NCBI GenBank assembly: GCA_016124255.1
Contig: WGOB01000023.1
Span: 1-56,692 of the forward strand
Origin: Alphaproteobacteria bacterium
GTDB lineage: Bacteria > Pseudomonadota > Alphaproteobacteria > Caulobacterales > Aquidulcibacteraceae
DNA: 56,692 nt
Direction of reading: 5' to 3'
Below the pieces are notes generated by a model. It had not been told where the DNA came from. It ran no database searches and worked only from the letters and a program-made list of their open reading frames with translations. This document shows, piece by piece, positions 34,854 through 43,361 of the stretch. Position 1 is the stretch's first letter, and each line of letters starts with the position of its first letter. The position numbers and the translations under genes are program-made.

Positions 34854-35086
34854 GCGTTGCGTCCGATCTGATCGCCGCACTCGACGCCGAGACGACATCG
34901 ACGGCCGGCGCGCGGACCACGCTGCTCAGCGTCACCATCGACGTCGTCGGCCACGGCGCGCCGGTGGATACGCACGTGCGAATCGTGCGTGCGACCAGGT
35001 CGCTCGTCTTCTCAGAAGCCGAAGCCCGCGACGACGCCGGCGCGCGGGTGATCACCGCCAGCGCCGTGCACAAGATCGCGCGCTGA
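34850..35086 (+). CDS. Half-length hot-dog (PaaI-like thioesterase) protein
   Basis: The 78-residue product overlaps ppa by four bases (ATGA). Its sequence TLLSVTIDVVGHGAPVDTHVRIVRATRSLVFSEAEARDDAGARVITASAVHKI fits the C-terminal three strands of a PaaI-type hot-dog thioesterase. The N-terminal half with the long helix and the catalytic residues is absent. It could be a truncated remnant kept by coupling, a structural half-domain or a lipid-binding protein. Coding composition is normal for the genome, so it is likely translated. Confidence 0.6.
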   Translation: MSVASDLIAALDAETTSTAGARTTLLSVTIDVVGHGAPVDTHVRIVRATRSLVFSEAEARDDAGARVITASAVHKIAR

Positions 35087-35191
35087 GCCTCCTCCCCCGC
35101 AAATGGTCGCCGCTTCGCGCATTCGCTGCGCGCCGTGCGGGCATGCGCCCGCCTATCCGACCGGCCGCGGCGCTGTGCGACCCTCGCGCGA

Positions 35192-35743
35192 ATGCCCACC
35201 CTCTCCGATCTCTGGTCCGCCGCGCTTGACCGCCTCGTCCGGCTGCACGCCGTGTTCGGGACGCCGTTCGCCTTCCTGACCGCGTGCGGCGAGCTTACCC
35301 GCGCCGAGCACGGCGCGCTGCTGCGCCACCTGCGCCCGCTTGAACGCCTTGTGCGCGTCGCGCTGCTGTTCATGGCGCTGTGCGAACCCGCTCCGGCGCC
35401 GGCGCGCGCCATGTCCCGCAAGCCCGTTTCGATCCGCGTCGCGACGCCGTCCTGGCCGGGCGAGGACTCAAGCGCCTGGCGCGGCGTGCGCTTTCGCGTG
35501 CTTTCAGGGCGACCGCGCGGGCGGACCAGCGCCCATGCCGGGGCGCGCGCGCAGGTCTATGCGCGCTATCCGCTGGCCACGCGCATGGAGGCGATCGCGC
35601 GCGTCATCGCGGCGCCGGACCGCTGGGTCCGTCGCCTCGCTGCACTGCTCCGCACACAGAGGAACCGCGTCGCCGGCGCGATCCGGCGGCTATCCGCCGC
35701 GCCCACCGCGCGCCCGGCGATATCGCCGCGGCGGCAGGTTTGA
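35192..35743 (+). CDS. Conserved-looking hypothetical protein, Arg-rich
   Basis: The 183-residue protein is not a family I can name. Its N-terminal half is helical (LSDLWSAALDRLVRLHAVFG, ACGELTRAEHGALLRHLRPLERLVRVALLFMALCE) and the rest is Arg-rich, with SSAWRGVRFRVLSGRPRG and RWVRRLAALLRTQRNRVAGAIRRL. Strong third-position GC bias supports real coding. ATG 35192 is used; the frame is open 19 codons upstream. It follows the half hot-dog gene by 105 bases. No catalytic motif or membrane segment is clear. Confidence 0.55.
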   Translation: MPTLSDLWSAALDRLVRLHAVFGTPFAFLTACGELTRAEHGALLRHLRPLERLVRVALLFMALCEPAPAPARAMSRKPVSIRVATPSWPGEDSSAWRGVRFRVLSGRPRGRTSAHAGARAQVYARYPLATRMEAIARVIAAPDRWVRRLAALLRTQRNRVAGAIRRLSAAPTARPAISPRRQV

Positions 35744-35797
35744 TCGAAACCGTCCACCGCGACACGAGTTGAGCCGTCTCTGGCGGAGGAGACATGC

Positions 35798-36988
35798 TCA
35801 GTTGAACACCTCGAACAGCCCGGCCGCGCCCATGCCGCCGCCGATGCACATCGTGACGACGGCGCGCTTGGCCTTACGCCGGCGCCCTTCCATCAGCACA
35901 TGGCCGGTGAGCCGCGCGCCGGTCATGCCGAACGGGTGTCCGATCGCGATCGAGCCGCCGTTGACGTTGTACTTGTCGGGATCGATGCCGAGCTTGTCTC
36001 GGCAATAGAGGCATTGGCTCGCGAACGCCTCGTTTAGCTCCCACAAGTCGATGTCGTCGACCTTGAGCCCTTGGCGCTCCAGCAGCTTGGGCACAGCGAA
36101 AACCGGCCCGATGCCCATCTCGTCGGGCGCACAGCCGGCGACGGCGAAGCCGACGAACGCGCCGAGCGGCTCCAGGTTGCGCCTCTCGGCCTCCTTCTCG
36201 TCCATCAGCACCACCGCGGCGGCGCCGTCGGAGAGCTGGGAGGCGTTGCCCGCGGTGACGAAATTGCCCTCCCCGCGCACGGGCGCGAGGGAGGCGAGGC
36301 CCTCAAGCGTCGTGTCGGGACGATTGCACTCGTCCTTCTCCACGACGTAATCGACCATCGTTTCTTCCTTCGTCGCCTTGTCGACCTTCTTCATCTTGGT
36401 CTGCATCGGCACGATCTCGTCGCTGAACAGGCCCGCCTGCTGCGCCGCCGCGATCCGCATCTGCGAGCGCAGCGAATATTCGTCCTGATACTCGCGGCTG
36501 ACGCCATAACGCTTGGCCACGATGTCGGCCGTTTCGATCATCGGCATCCAGAGCGCGGGCATCACCGAATAGAGATCGGGCTCCACGATGTGGTCGCGGT
36601 TCTGCGCGCCGCTCAGCTGCACCAGCGAGATCGATTCCACGCCGCCGCCGACGGCCGCGGTCGCGCCCTCATGCATGATGTAGTGCGCCGCGGAGGCGAT
36701 CGCCTGCAGGCCCGAGGAGCAGAACCGGTTGATCGTGGTGCCCGACGTCGTCACCGGGAGCCCGGCTTTCACCGCGGAGAGCCGCGCGATGTTCATGCCC
36801 GTCGCGCCTTCGGGCGCGCCGCAGCCGATCACCACGTCCTCGATCTCGGCGGCGTCGACCTTGGCGCGCTCCACCGCATGCTTGATCGCGTGCCCGGTCA
36901 TCGAGGCGCCGTGCGTCTCGTTGAATCCGCCCCGCCCCGATTTCGCCAGCCCCGTCCGGGCGTAGGACACCACCACCGCGCGCCGCAT
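35798..36988 (-). CDS. Acetyl-CoA acyltransferase (thiolase), paralogue 1
   Basis: The 396-residue thiolase has the active nucleophile in [17 protein letters not shown] (about residue 88). [14 protein letters not shown] supplies the catalytic His, and [19 protein letters not shown] the second Cys. It cleaves 3-ketoacyl-CoA to acetyl-CoA. Start 36988 follows GGAGGAAACG. It is highly similar to the thiolase at 54727, down to [21 protein letters not shown] and [13 protein letters not shown]. It is divergent from an SDR, which may supply the preceding 3-hydroxyacyl dehydrogenation. The spacer holds a CCGA-N4-TCGG palindrome unlike the operator of paralogue 2. Confidence 0.95.
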   Translation of the reverse strand: MRRAVVVSYARTGLAKSGRGGFNETHGASMTGHAIKHAVERAKVDAAEIEDVVIGCGAPEGATGMNIARLSAVKAGLPVTTSGTTINRFCSSGLQAIASAAHYIMHEGATAAVGGGVESISLVQLSGAQNRDHIVEPDLYSVMPALWMPMIETADIVAKRYGVSREYQDEYSLRSQMRIAAAQQAGLFSDEIVPMQTKMKKVDKATKEETMVDYVVEKDECNRPDTTLEGLASLAPVRGEGNFVTAGNASQLSDGAAAVVLMDEKEAERRNLEPLGAFVGFAVAGCAPDEMGIGPVFAVPKLLERQGLKVDDIDLWELNEAFASQCLYCRDKLGIDPDKYNVNGGSIAIGHPFGMTGARLTGHVLMEGRRRKAKRAVVTMCIGGGMGAAGLFEVFN

Positions 36989-37005
36989 CGTTTCCTCCAC
37001 ACATA

Positions 37006-37017
37006 CCGATCGTTCGG
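37006..37017. promoter_or_regulatory. Candidate operator between thiolase 1 and SDR
   Basis: CCGA-TCGT-TCGG is a 12-base dyad with perfect 4-bp arms, 18 bases upstream of the thiolase start. Palindromes of this kind are often bound by TetR or MerR regulators of acyl-CoA genes. No adjacent regulator is present to test the link. Confidence 0.35.
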
Positions 37018-37129
37018 AAACCGCGACCTAAGCACCGCAGCGTCACATTGGAAAGGCGCCGCGCGCGGCAACCGGCTCTCCCCGCGCCCCCGGCTTGCGG
37101 CGACGATCCAAAGATGCAGAAGAAGGCCG

Positions 37130-37924
37130 ATGGAACACGCCTCCGACCGTCTCAATCCCGTGGCCCTGATCACCGGGGCCGCCTCCGGCATCGGCGCCGC
37201 CCTCGCCCGCCGTCTCGCCTCGCGCGCGACGGGAGGGCTGATCCTCATCGACCACAATTCGGCGGCGCTGGGCGCGGCGGCGGATTCCATGGAGCAGCCG
37301 CCTGAGCGCGTCTCGACGCTGACCTTCGACGTCTCCGACCCCGATCGCTGGCGCGATTGCGCCGATTTCATCGCCGCGCAATATGGCCGCCTTGACTACG
37401 CCGTCGCCAATGCCGGCATCGCCCACGCCTCCTCCATCGTCGACCATGATTTCGAAGACTGGCGCCGCGTCATGGCCGTCAATGTCGACGGCGTCTTCCT
37501 CACTCTGCAGACCGCGCTGCCGCTGATGCGGCAGAATGCGCAGGGCGGCTCGATCGTGGTTGTGGCCTCCGCGGCGGGGGTCAAGCCGGAGCCCGGCATC
37601 GCCGCCTATGGCGCCTCGAAAGCCGCCGTGCTCCAGCTCGCGCGCATCGCCGCCAAGGAGGGCGCGCCCGACAATATCCGCGTCAACGCCATCGCGCCGG
37701 GCGGCGTGGAGACGCCGATCTGGGACGCGGTCCCGATGTTCCAGGAGCTCATCGCCGAAACCGGTTCGCGCGAAGCCGCCTTCGCGCGCATGGCCGAGGT
37801 GGCGACGCCGCTGCGCTACTACGCCACCGCAGAGGACATCGCGCGCAACATCGACACCCTCCTCACCGATCCCAGCCCGATGACCGGCGCCACGCTTGTG
37901 GTCGACGGCGGCTATACGCTCTAG
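37130..37924 (+). CDS. Short-chain dehydrogenase/reductase
   Basis: The 264-residue classical SDR has the NAD(P) motif ITGAASGIGAALARRL (about residues 14-29), YAVANAGIAHAS, the active-site SAAGVKPEPGIAAYGASKAAVLQLARIAAKE (Ser, then YxxxK) and the C-terminal DGGYTL. The Asp-rich LIDHNSAAL after strand 2 suggests NAD preference. It probably oxidises a hydroxyacyl or alcohol substrate. Start 37130 follows AGAAGG. It is divergent from thiolase 1 and ends directly against the convergent cytochrome b561 gene. Confidence 0.92.
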   Translation: MEHASDRLNPVALITGAASGIGAALARRLASRATGGLILIDHNSAALGAAADSMEQPPERVSTLTFDVSDPDRWRDCADFIAAQYGRLDYAVANAGIAHASSIVDHDFEDWRRVMAVNVDGVFLTLQTALPLMRQNAQGGSIVVVASAAGVKPEPGIAAYGASKAAVLQLARIAAKEGAPDNIRVNAIAPGGVETPIWDAVPMFQELIAETGSREAAFARMAEVATPLRYYATAEDIARNIDTLLTDPSPMTGATLVVDGGYTL

Positions 37925-38497
37925 CTATTTCGACAGCGGCCGCGGCCAGAGGATGCGCGTAAAGACGCCGTCGCGGTCGAGCACCAGGTGCTTCAAGGAC
38001 CCGAGCACGTGCAGCGGCAGCAGCATGAGGATCGTAAGGCGCCCGATCGCGTGCGCGACCTCCGCCGCTTCGTGCAGGCCGTCATTGGGTTCCGCGAACG
38101 GGCTCGCGAACGAGACCACGTCGAACACGTTGATCGCGCGCCCGCCGCTCCATACGGCGAGCGGCCCGCTGATGATCTGGATCGCCAGCGCAAAGAGCAG
38201 CAGATGCTGGGTCGCGCTGGCGACGCGATTGAGCCATGCAGGCTGATTGGGTTTCACCGGGCGCGGCTGGGTGTAGTGGAGGATGATCCGCGCCGCGAAG
38301 AACGCGAACAGGGTTCCCCCGATCGAGATGTGCATGCCCATCGCCGCGCCCCGCGCCGCGCGATCCCCCGCCTCGCCGGCGATGTAGGCCTGAATCCCCG
38401 TCGCGAACATCGCGATGACGCCGAACGCTGCTATCCAGTGGAGCGCAATCGTGAGCCAGCCGTAACGGTCCTGCGTATTGGTCAAGGTCATCGGCAT
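37925..38497 (-). CDS. Cytochrome b561 family protein
   Basis: The 190-residue membrane protein has four TM helices with haem-ligand His: YGWLTIALHWIAAFGVIAMF, MGMHISIGGTLFAFFAARII, ATQHLLLFALAIQIISGPL and IGRLTILMLLPLHVLGSLKHLVLDRDGVF. It has the usual spacing of a CybB-type b561, which moves electrons from quinol or superoxide at the inner membrane. It stands alone, convergent with the SDR, with no intergenic space. Confidence 0.92.
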   Translation of the reverse strand: MPMTLTNTQDRYGWLTIALHWIAAFGVIAMFATGIQAYIAGEAGDRAARGAAMGMHISIGGTLFAFFAARIILHYTQPRPVKPNQPAWLNRVASATQHLLLFALAIQIISGPLAVWSGGRAINVFDVVSFASPFAEPNDGLHEAAEVAHAIGRLTILMLLPLHVLGSLKHLVLDRDGVFTRILWPRPLSK

Positions 38498-38545
38498 CCT
38501 CCGCGGGCGGAGCCTAGCCGCGCCTTAGAGGGTTGGGAAGCGGCC

Positions 38546-38860
38546 TCACCCGAGCATGACGTGCCCGCAGGCGCAGGCGCGCCCGTGCGCGTAGCACCCG
38601 ACGCGAAAACAATTCGGGCACAGTGCGAGATTCTCAAGCTTGAAGCGCTCCGCGCACACGTCGCATTGCATCCGCGTCGCCAGATAATCCCAGTACGGAT
38701 CATCGCCGCTCTCTGCGGCCCAGCAGGCGTCCACCGCCCGCTTCACCGCTCCGTCCTCGTCCGCGCCGCCTGCGGCGAGCCAAAGCGTTCCCGCCACCGC
38801 CTGCAACGGGGAAAGCGGCGCAGCGCTCCGCGCCAGGGCGACGATCCGCGGCGGGGTCAC
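38546..38860 (-). CDS. Small Cys-rich, zinc-ribbon-like protein
   Basis: The 104-residue protein has a helical N-terminal half (AVKRAVDACWAAESGDDPYWDYL) and a Cys-dense C-terminal half: QCDVC, LCPNCF, VGCYAHGRACACGH. These give at least four CxxC-like ligands, plus His, for one or two zinc ions. I do not recognise the family. It overlaps the upstream monooxygenase-like gene by four bases (ATGA), so the pair is co-translated. DNA, RNA or protein binding by the metal knuckle is inference. Confidence 0.6.
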   Translation of the reverse strand: MTPPRIVALARSAAPLSPLQAVAGTLWLAAGGADEDGAVKRAVDACWAAESGDDPYWDYLATRMQCDVCAERFKLENLALCPNCFRVGCYAHGRACACGHVMLG

Positions 38861-39144
38861 GGCGCCGTCTCGTCGATCGTGGGGCCCTCCACGGCGGCCG
38901 CGGCAGCGCGCATCTCGCGCACGAACGCGCGCGCTCCCGGCACGGCGAAATGGGCCTCGAGCGCGGCGCGGTCCGCCCAGCGTTCAAAGAAAAAGAGCCG
39001 CATCGCGTTCTCCGCGTCGATGAAGACGTCATGGCTGATGCAACCGGGCTCGGCGCGCGAGCGCCGCGTGTGCGCCAGGCACGCCGCCTTCAGCGTTTCA
39101 AACGAGTCAGGCGTCGCGGTGACGGCCCCGGTCACGATGATCAT
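38857..39144 (-). CDS. Antibiotic biosynthesis monooxygenase (ABM) domain protein
   Basis: The 95-residue protein is a single dimeric ferredoxin-like ABM domain: MIIVTGAVTATPDSFETLKAACLAHTRRSRAEPGCISHDVF, then RLFFFERWADRAALEAHFAVPGARAF. Family members act as quinol or small-molecule monooxygenases, or have unknown roles. It is coupled to the Cys-rich gene downstream. The family is clear; the substrate is not. Confidence 0.85.
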   Translation of the reverse strand: MIIVTGAVTATPDSFETLKAACLAHTRRSRAEPGCISHDVFIDAENAMRLFFFERWADRAALEAHFAVPGARAFVREMRAAAAAVEGPTIDETAP

Positions 39145-39194
39145 CGCGCATCTCCCGCGACGGCTTGCGCTTCAAGGCGGCGCGATGCAAGCGC

Positions 39195-41669
39195 TCAGGC
39201 GCGCCGCCGCGCAGTATTTCGGGCGACGAAGACATCGTTCGCACTGGCGTCCGGCGTTGCCGGCGAGAAAAGCGCTGCGCGCGCCTGCACCGCTTCGATC
39301 CGCGCGACGGTCAACTGAAACGCGACCTCGGCGGCGCGGCCGGACGCGGCCACATCGCCCTGCAATGCGGCAAGCAGAAACCAGTACAACGCCTCGTCCA
39401 AATTCGCGCGCACGCCGCGCCCGCGCATGTAGAGCATGCCGAGTTCGAACTGGCTCTCGCGATGACCAAACGCTGCCGCCTGCTGGAACCAATGGAGCGC
39501 CGCAGCCTCGTCCTGCGCGCCGCCTTCGCCGCGCAAACAATAGCGACCGAGGTCGCACATTGCATCGACGCACCCGGCCTCCGCAGCGCGCTGGGCCCAG
39601 TGACGCGCGCGCGCCAGATCGTTGTTCACGCCTTCGCCGTGCGCATAAAGCATCGCGAGCCGGCGCTGCGCCGGCGCCAATCCGTTCTCCGCCACCACGC
39701 GCAGCAGGCTCGCGGCCTTGCGTGCGCGCCCCGCTTCAATCTGCTGCAGCGCGCGTGCATAGCGCGCCGCATCGTTCAGCGACGGCGTGTGACGCGGCGG
39801 CGGTTCGCGCACGAGCGCCGGCGCGGACGCGGCGACCGGCTCAGACGGTTGGGGCGCTGGCGCATCGACCCGCGGCGCGGCCGGTTCGATCCTCGCCGGC
39901 GCGACAGGCGCGGGCGGCGGGTCGTCTGCGCGTCGTTGCTGCGGCGCTTGTTGCGGGGCGGTGTGCACGACATCCTCGCGCCGACGGCGCGGCGTTGCGG
40001 GATACGACGTTTCCACCGGCGGCGCGATCGACAACGGGACAGCCGGCGCCGCCTTGCCGCGCACGCGCCGCACGATCTTGCGGCCCGTCAGCCTGGAAGC
40101 GAGCGCGTCGATCGCGTGCGCCGCACGCGACCCCGGCGCGCACTCGTCGACCATCAGGCCTTCAGCGTCGCCGGCGCCGAACGCGTAGGCGTCGAACGGC
40201 ACCGACGCGATCGGCGCCGCGCCCAAGACCTCGGCCATATCCTTCAGCGGAATCTCCGGGCGGCCCGGCATCCCGGCCATCGACACCACGACGTCCGGCG
40301 CCATCCGATCGTCGCCGCGCCGCGGCTTCAGCGCTTCGATCATGTTCTTGGCGTTGCGCAGGCTCGCCAGGTCGCGCACCGCAACGATCACGGCGTGATC
40401 GGCGCGCGCCAGCACCTCCGCGGTCCACGGCGTCCACACATGGGGCAGGTCGAGCACGATGTAGGGTGCGGTCCGGCGCATGTGATCGATCAGCGTGGCG
40501 ATCGCGTCGGTCCGGATCTCGATGTCGCGCGTCAGCGACGAACGCGCGCCCAGAACGCGCAGCCGCCGTCCGCGCAGGGCGCCGAAATGCTCGATCTCCT
40601 CTTCGTCGATCGTCTCCAGCGCCTGGAGCGCGTCGGCGATCGTAAACTGCGCCGGCGCCGAGGCCGCGGCGCTGAAGCGAAGATCAAGATCAATCAGCGC
40701 GGCGCACGCATCCTGGCGCTCGGCGATCGACCACGCAATGTTGCGCGCCAGCGCCGAGGCGCCCACTCCGCCGCGCGCGCCGGTGAGCGCGATGACGCGC
40801 CCGCCGCTCGCGGCGCCGGCGTCGGCATAGAGCGCGCAGAGCGCGTCGGCGAAGTCCTCCGGCGCGATCGGCGTGACGATGTAATCGCTGACGCCGCGCG
40901 CGGTGAGCTCTCGGAACAGTGTGATGTCGTTCACCGCCCCGATGACGATCACCTTGGTTTCTTCGAAGACGACGTCGGCGAGCTTCTCCAGCTTGCGGAG
41001 CAAATCGGCGTGCGGCAGCGTGGAGTCGAGGATCAGGAGGTCCGGGCTCGCAGCGCGCGACAGCCGCGCGATCGCGCTGTCCAGGCCGCCGGTCTCGATC
41101 ACGAATTCCGCGCGCGCCAGCCGCGGATCCAGCGCCGCCGCGGCGACGGCGTCAGCGACTTCGGCGCGTTCGCAGCTGGCATGGACGACAATATGAGGGA
41201 TCCGCACCGCACTCGCCGTGCGCGCCTGCGCGCCGAAGAGCCCCGGCGACGCCGCCGGCGTCGCGGTTTCGGCTGCTTGGTCGGGGACGACCGCGGACAG
41301 GACCAGCGGCGGCTCTGCGTCGGCGTCATCGGCGACCGGCGGGGGCTGCGCGGTCGTGTCGATCTCTTCGGGCCAGTAATCCGCTCCGTCGTCACCGTCA
41401 GAGGATGCTTCCTGCACATCGGAATCGCACAATCCGAACGGATTGTCCGTATTCAGACGCAGCGGCGCTTCAGCGTGGGCGCTTCCTTCGGCCGGCGGCG
41501 CCGATTGCGTCGGGCCGGGATCCACACGCGCGTGCGCTGCTGCGTCGCTCTCCTGGGGCGCCCGTCGCGGCCCCGTGTGCGCAAGCATGACGCCAGCAGC
41601 GCCCGCGCGCGGCTTGCGCCGTCTGCGCCGCCGGCGCGACTTCCCCTTTGGTGGTCGTTCGTCGCTCAT
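39195..41669 (-). CDS. CpaE/TadZ-like ATPase fused to Sel1 repeats
   Basis: The 824-residue protein starts with a very basic segment (KSRRRRRRRKPR) and a disordered acidic linker. A pseudo-receiver domain follows (ASPDLLILDSTLPHADLLRKLEKLAD, about 200-275). The ParA/MinD-type ATPase has the deviant Walker A GARGGVGASALARNIAW (about 292), YIVLDLPHVWTPW (Walker B) and SLRNAKNMIEAL. A Pro-rich linker leads to a C-terminal array of Sel1-like repeats (GLAPAQRRLAMLYAHGEGV, DAMCDLGRYCLRGEGG, ESQFELGMLYMRGRGV, about 665-775). TadZ/CpaE places tad pili at the pole, but no tad genes are nearby. The Sel1 tail suggests an added protein-docking role. Confidence 0.85.
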   Translation of the reverse strand: MSDERPPKGKSRRRRRRRKPRAGAAGVMLAHTGPRRAPQESDAAAHARVDPGPTQSAPPAEGSAHAEAPLRLNTDNPFGLCDSDVQEASSDGDDGADYWPEEIDTTAQPPPVADDADAEPPLVLSAVVPDQAAETATPAASPGLFGAQARTASAVRIPHIVVHASCERAEVADAVAAAALDPRLARAEFVIETGGLDSAIARLSRAASPDLLILDSTLPHADLLRKLEKLADVVFEETKVIVIGAVNDITLFRELTARGVSDYIVTPIAPEDFADALCALYADAGAASGGRVIALTGARGGVGASALARNIAWSIAERQDACAALIDLDLRFSAAASAPAQFTIADALQALETIDEEEIEHFGALRGRRLRVLGARSSLTRDIEIRTDAIATLIDHMRRTAPYIVLDLPHVWTPWTAEVLARADHAVIVAVRDLASLRNAKNMIEALKPRRGDDRMAPDVVVSMAGMPGRPEIPLKDMAEVLGAAPIASVPFDAYAFGAGDAEGLMVDECAPGSRAAHAIDALASRLTGRKIVRRVRGKAAPAVPLSIAPPVETSYPATPRRRREDVVHTAPQQAPQQRRADDPPPAPVAPARIEPAAPRVDAPAPQPSEPVAASAPALVREPPPRHTPSLNDAARYARALQQIEAGRARKAASLLRVVAENGLAPAQRRLAMLYAHGEGVNNDLARARHWAQRAAEAGCVDAMCDLGRYCLRGEGGAQDEAAALHWFQQAAAFGHRESQFELGMLYMRGRGVRANLDEALYWFLLAALQGDVAASGRAAEVAFQLTVARIEAVQARAALFSPATPDASANDVFVARNTARRRA

Positions 41670-41760
41670 AGCTGGAACGGCCAGCTTAAGCCTTGTGCGC
41701 TTAATTATTCATCCTATCGACGGCGCAATGTTGCAAACGCGCGCTAACCTCAACGACGCG

Positions 41761-42198
41761 TTAATCCGTAGACTGACGATCTTCCGCCGGGCGTGCGACG
41801 AACCGCGCCACGATCTCTCCCGGCACGCGCCTGATGCGCCGGGTCTGGGCGTCCATCAGGCACCAATCGCTCTTGATCTCGGCCGCCGGCTTTGCCGCAC
41901 CCGCCTTCCAGATCGACACGAACCTGGTCCACAGCGCGCCGCGCGGGCCAGGCGCAGTCCAGGTCCGCGCCTCGATCGCATCGCCCAGCACAAGCTGCTG
42001 GCGGTAATCGATCTCATGGCGCGCCACCACCCAGACATATCGCGCGATCATGTCCGGATCGCCCCGGGCGCGCCAGTGCGCCGTCGCCGCGTCCTGCGCC
42101 CAGCGCAGATAGACGCCGTTGTTGACGTGGCCGAGTTCGTCGATGTCGTCTGGCTGGATCGTGATCGGCAGCACGAACGCGTGCGCGTCCGCGCTCAT
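41761..42198 (-). CDS. Acyl-CoA thioesterase (4HBT/YbgC-like)
   Basis: The 145-residue hot-dog protein has the active-site stretch QPDDIDELGHVNNGVYLRWAQDAATAHW, with Asp and GHVNN as in 4-hydroxybenzoyl-CoA thioesterases. RHEIDYRQQLVLGDAIEARTW and the late DAQTRRIRRVPGEIVARF follow. It hydrolyses acyl-CoA in the cytoplasm. Start 42198 is chosen because homology begins at MSADAH; the stop of the preceding Hpt gene is one base away, so the two are in one operon. Confidence 0.9.
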   Translation of the reverse strand: MSADAHAFVLPITIQPDDIDELGHVNNGVYLRWAQDAATAHWRARGDPDMIARYVWVVARHEIDYRQQLVLGDAIEARTWTAPGPRGALWTRFVSIWKAGAAKPAAEIKSDWCLMDAQTRRIRRVPGEIVARFVARPAEDRQSTD

Positions 42199-42199
42199 G

Positions 42200-42553
42200 C
42201 TATCTGCCGCTCGCCTCGGCGAATTCCGGCAGCGCGTCGAGCGCTTCGGCGAGCTTCGCGCGCACCCGCCCCAGCGCCCGCGACACGCCCGGCCCGCTGA
42301 CTGCGCCTGCGCGGGCCAGCTCCTCGGCGTCTTCGCACGCGTCGGCAAGCGCCCAGAGGCCAAGGCCGCGCGCGGCGCCTTTCAGCGTGTGGCAGGAATC
42401 TTCCCAGGTCTGCACCGGCGCATCGGGGATCAAGAGCCGCGCCCAAAGCTCCGCCTGCGCACGGAAGAGCTGCACGATCTCCGCCTGCAGCGCCTGATCA
42501 TTGCCAGTCATGTGTCGAAAGTGATCGACGTCGATGATCGCCCGAGCGGCCAT
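42200..42553 (-). CDS. Hpt-domain histidine phosphotransfer protein
   Basis: The 117-residue helical protein has an Hpt core: VDHFRHMTGNDQALQAEIVQLFRAQAELWARLL, then the phospho-His motif CHTLKGAARGLGLWALADACEDAEELA (His at about residue 54). It relays phosphate between a receiver domain and another kinase or regulator. No partner kinase is adjacent; the downstream neighbour is a thioesterase. An orphan phosphotransferase of this type could serve a distant hybrid kinase. Confidence 0.87.
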   Translation of the reverse strand: MAARAIIDVDHFRHMTGNDQALQAEIVQLFRAQAELWARLLIPDAPVQTWEDSCHTLKGAARGLGLWALADACEDAEELARAGAVSGPGVSRALGRVRAKLAEALDALPEFAEASGR

Positions 42554-42674
42554 GGTCCCTATCAGTTGCTCACCAGCGCCAAAGATAGGCGACTGATGCG
42601 GCGTTTATAAGGATGGTTTGCTTAAGGCTGCGTTGCGGTCAAGCAACGGCGCGACGGATCGCAGGCGCGCCGCG

Positions 42675-43361
42675 TCACGATGGGAGCAGGCTTCTGAACA
42701 GACCGGCGTGGAAGTACGCAACTGCAACATAGGCCGCCAACGCAGCAAACATGCGGGCCCAAAGCTCTGCGAACACCAATCGGTTTCGCCCCTGCACAAT
42801 CGCTGCGAAGGGGACGTTCGAGGTCGCGGCGTTAAATGTTTCCCATTGTTCACGATTGCGCGCGGCGCTTTTGCGGTCGATCGAGCGCGTTCCAAAGAGC
42901 GCCATCAAGCCAAGCGCGGCGAACAGCATCACCGCGTGGCGCTCGCCGTTGGAGAAGAGGTGGCCGGCGGCCCAGAGCGCCACACCCCAGAGAAACGGGT
43001 GGCGGGTGATCCGCAGGACGCCGCGCGCCGCGTCGGCCTTCGCCAATGCGCCCTCGAAGCCCGCGGTCGTCGGGCCAGGCGTCAGCAAACCAGTCACCCC
43101 CAGCAGGAAGCCGAAAAGCGTCAGCGCATGGGTGACGTGCGCGCCCCAGGCCGGCGGGGTGTAGAGCGGCGGCGCATCGCTCGCCTGGGCGGCCGGATAG
43201 GTGAAGATGAGCGCGGCGAGGAGGCCCGCTGAGGCGAGTGCGAACAGGCCTCGATACGGCCCCTCGCCCAGCCGCTGCACCACAAGCGCCCGTGCGCCCG
43301 TGGCCGAGAGCCCGATATGGAGGAGCACGAACCCCGCCAACGCCGCCGCGAACCCGCCCAT
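42675..43361 (-). CDS. NnrU family membrane protein
   Basis: The 228-residue protein has about six TM helices and the NnrU pattern: FVLLHIGLSATGARALVVQRLGEGPYRGLFALASAGLLAALIF, then ITRHPFLWGVALWAAGHLFSNGERHAVMLFAALGLMALFGTRSIDRK. NnrU was linked to nitrite/nitric oxide reductase expression in denitrifiers, but no nitrogen-oxide genes are seen here. The role of stand-alone members is not established. Confidence 0.9.
   Translation of the reverse strand: MGGFAAALAGFVLLHIGLSATGARALVVQRLGEGPYRGLFALASAGLLAALIFTYPAAQASDAPPLYTPPAWGAHVTHALTLFGFLLGVTGLLTPGPTTAGFEGALAKADAARGVLRITRHPFLWGVALWAAGHLFSNGERHAVMLFAALGLMALFGTRSIDRKSAARNREQWETFNAATSNVPFAAIVQGRNRLVFAELWARMFAALAAYVAVAYFHAGLFRSLLPS

Noticed and set aside
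37988-41747. Two very long plus-strand open frames (885 and 860 codons) opposite cytochrome b561, ABM and the TadZ-Sel1 gene
   Set aside because: They cross several real minus-strand genes, are extremely Arg-rich and contain no recognisable domain.
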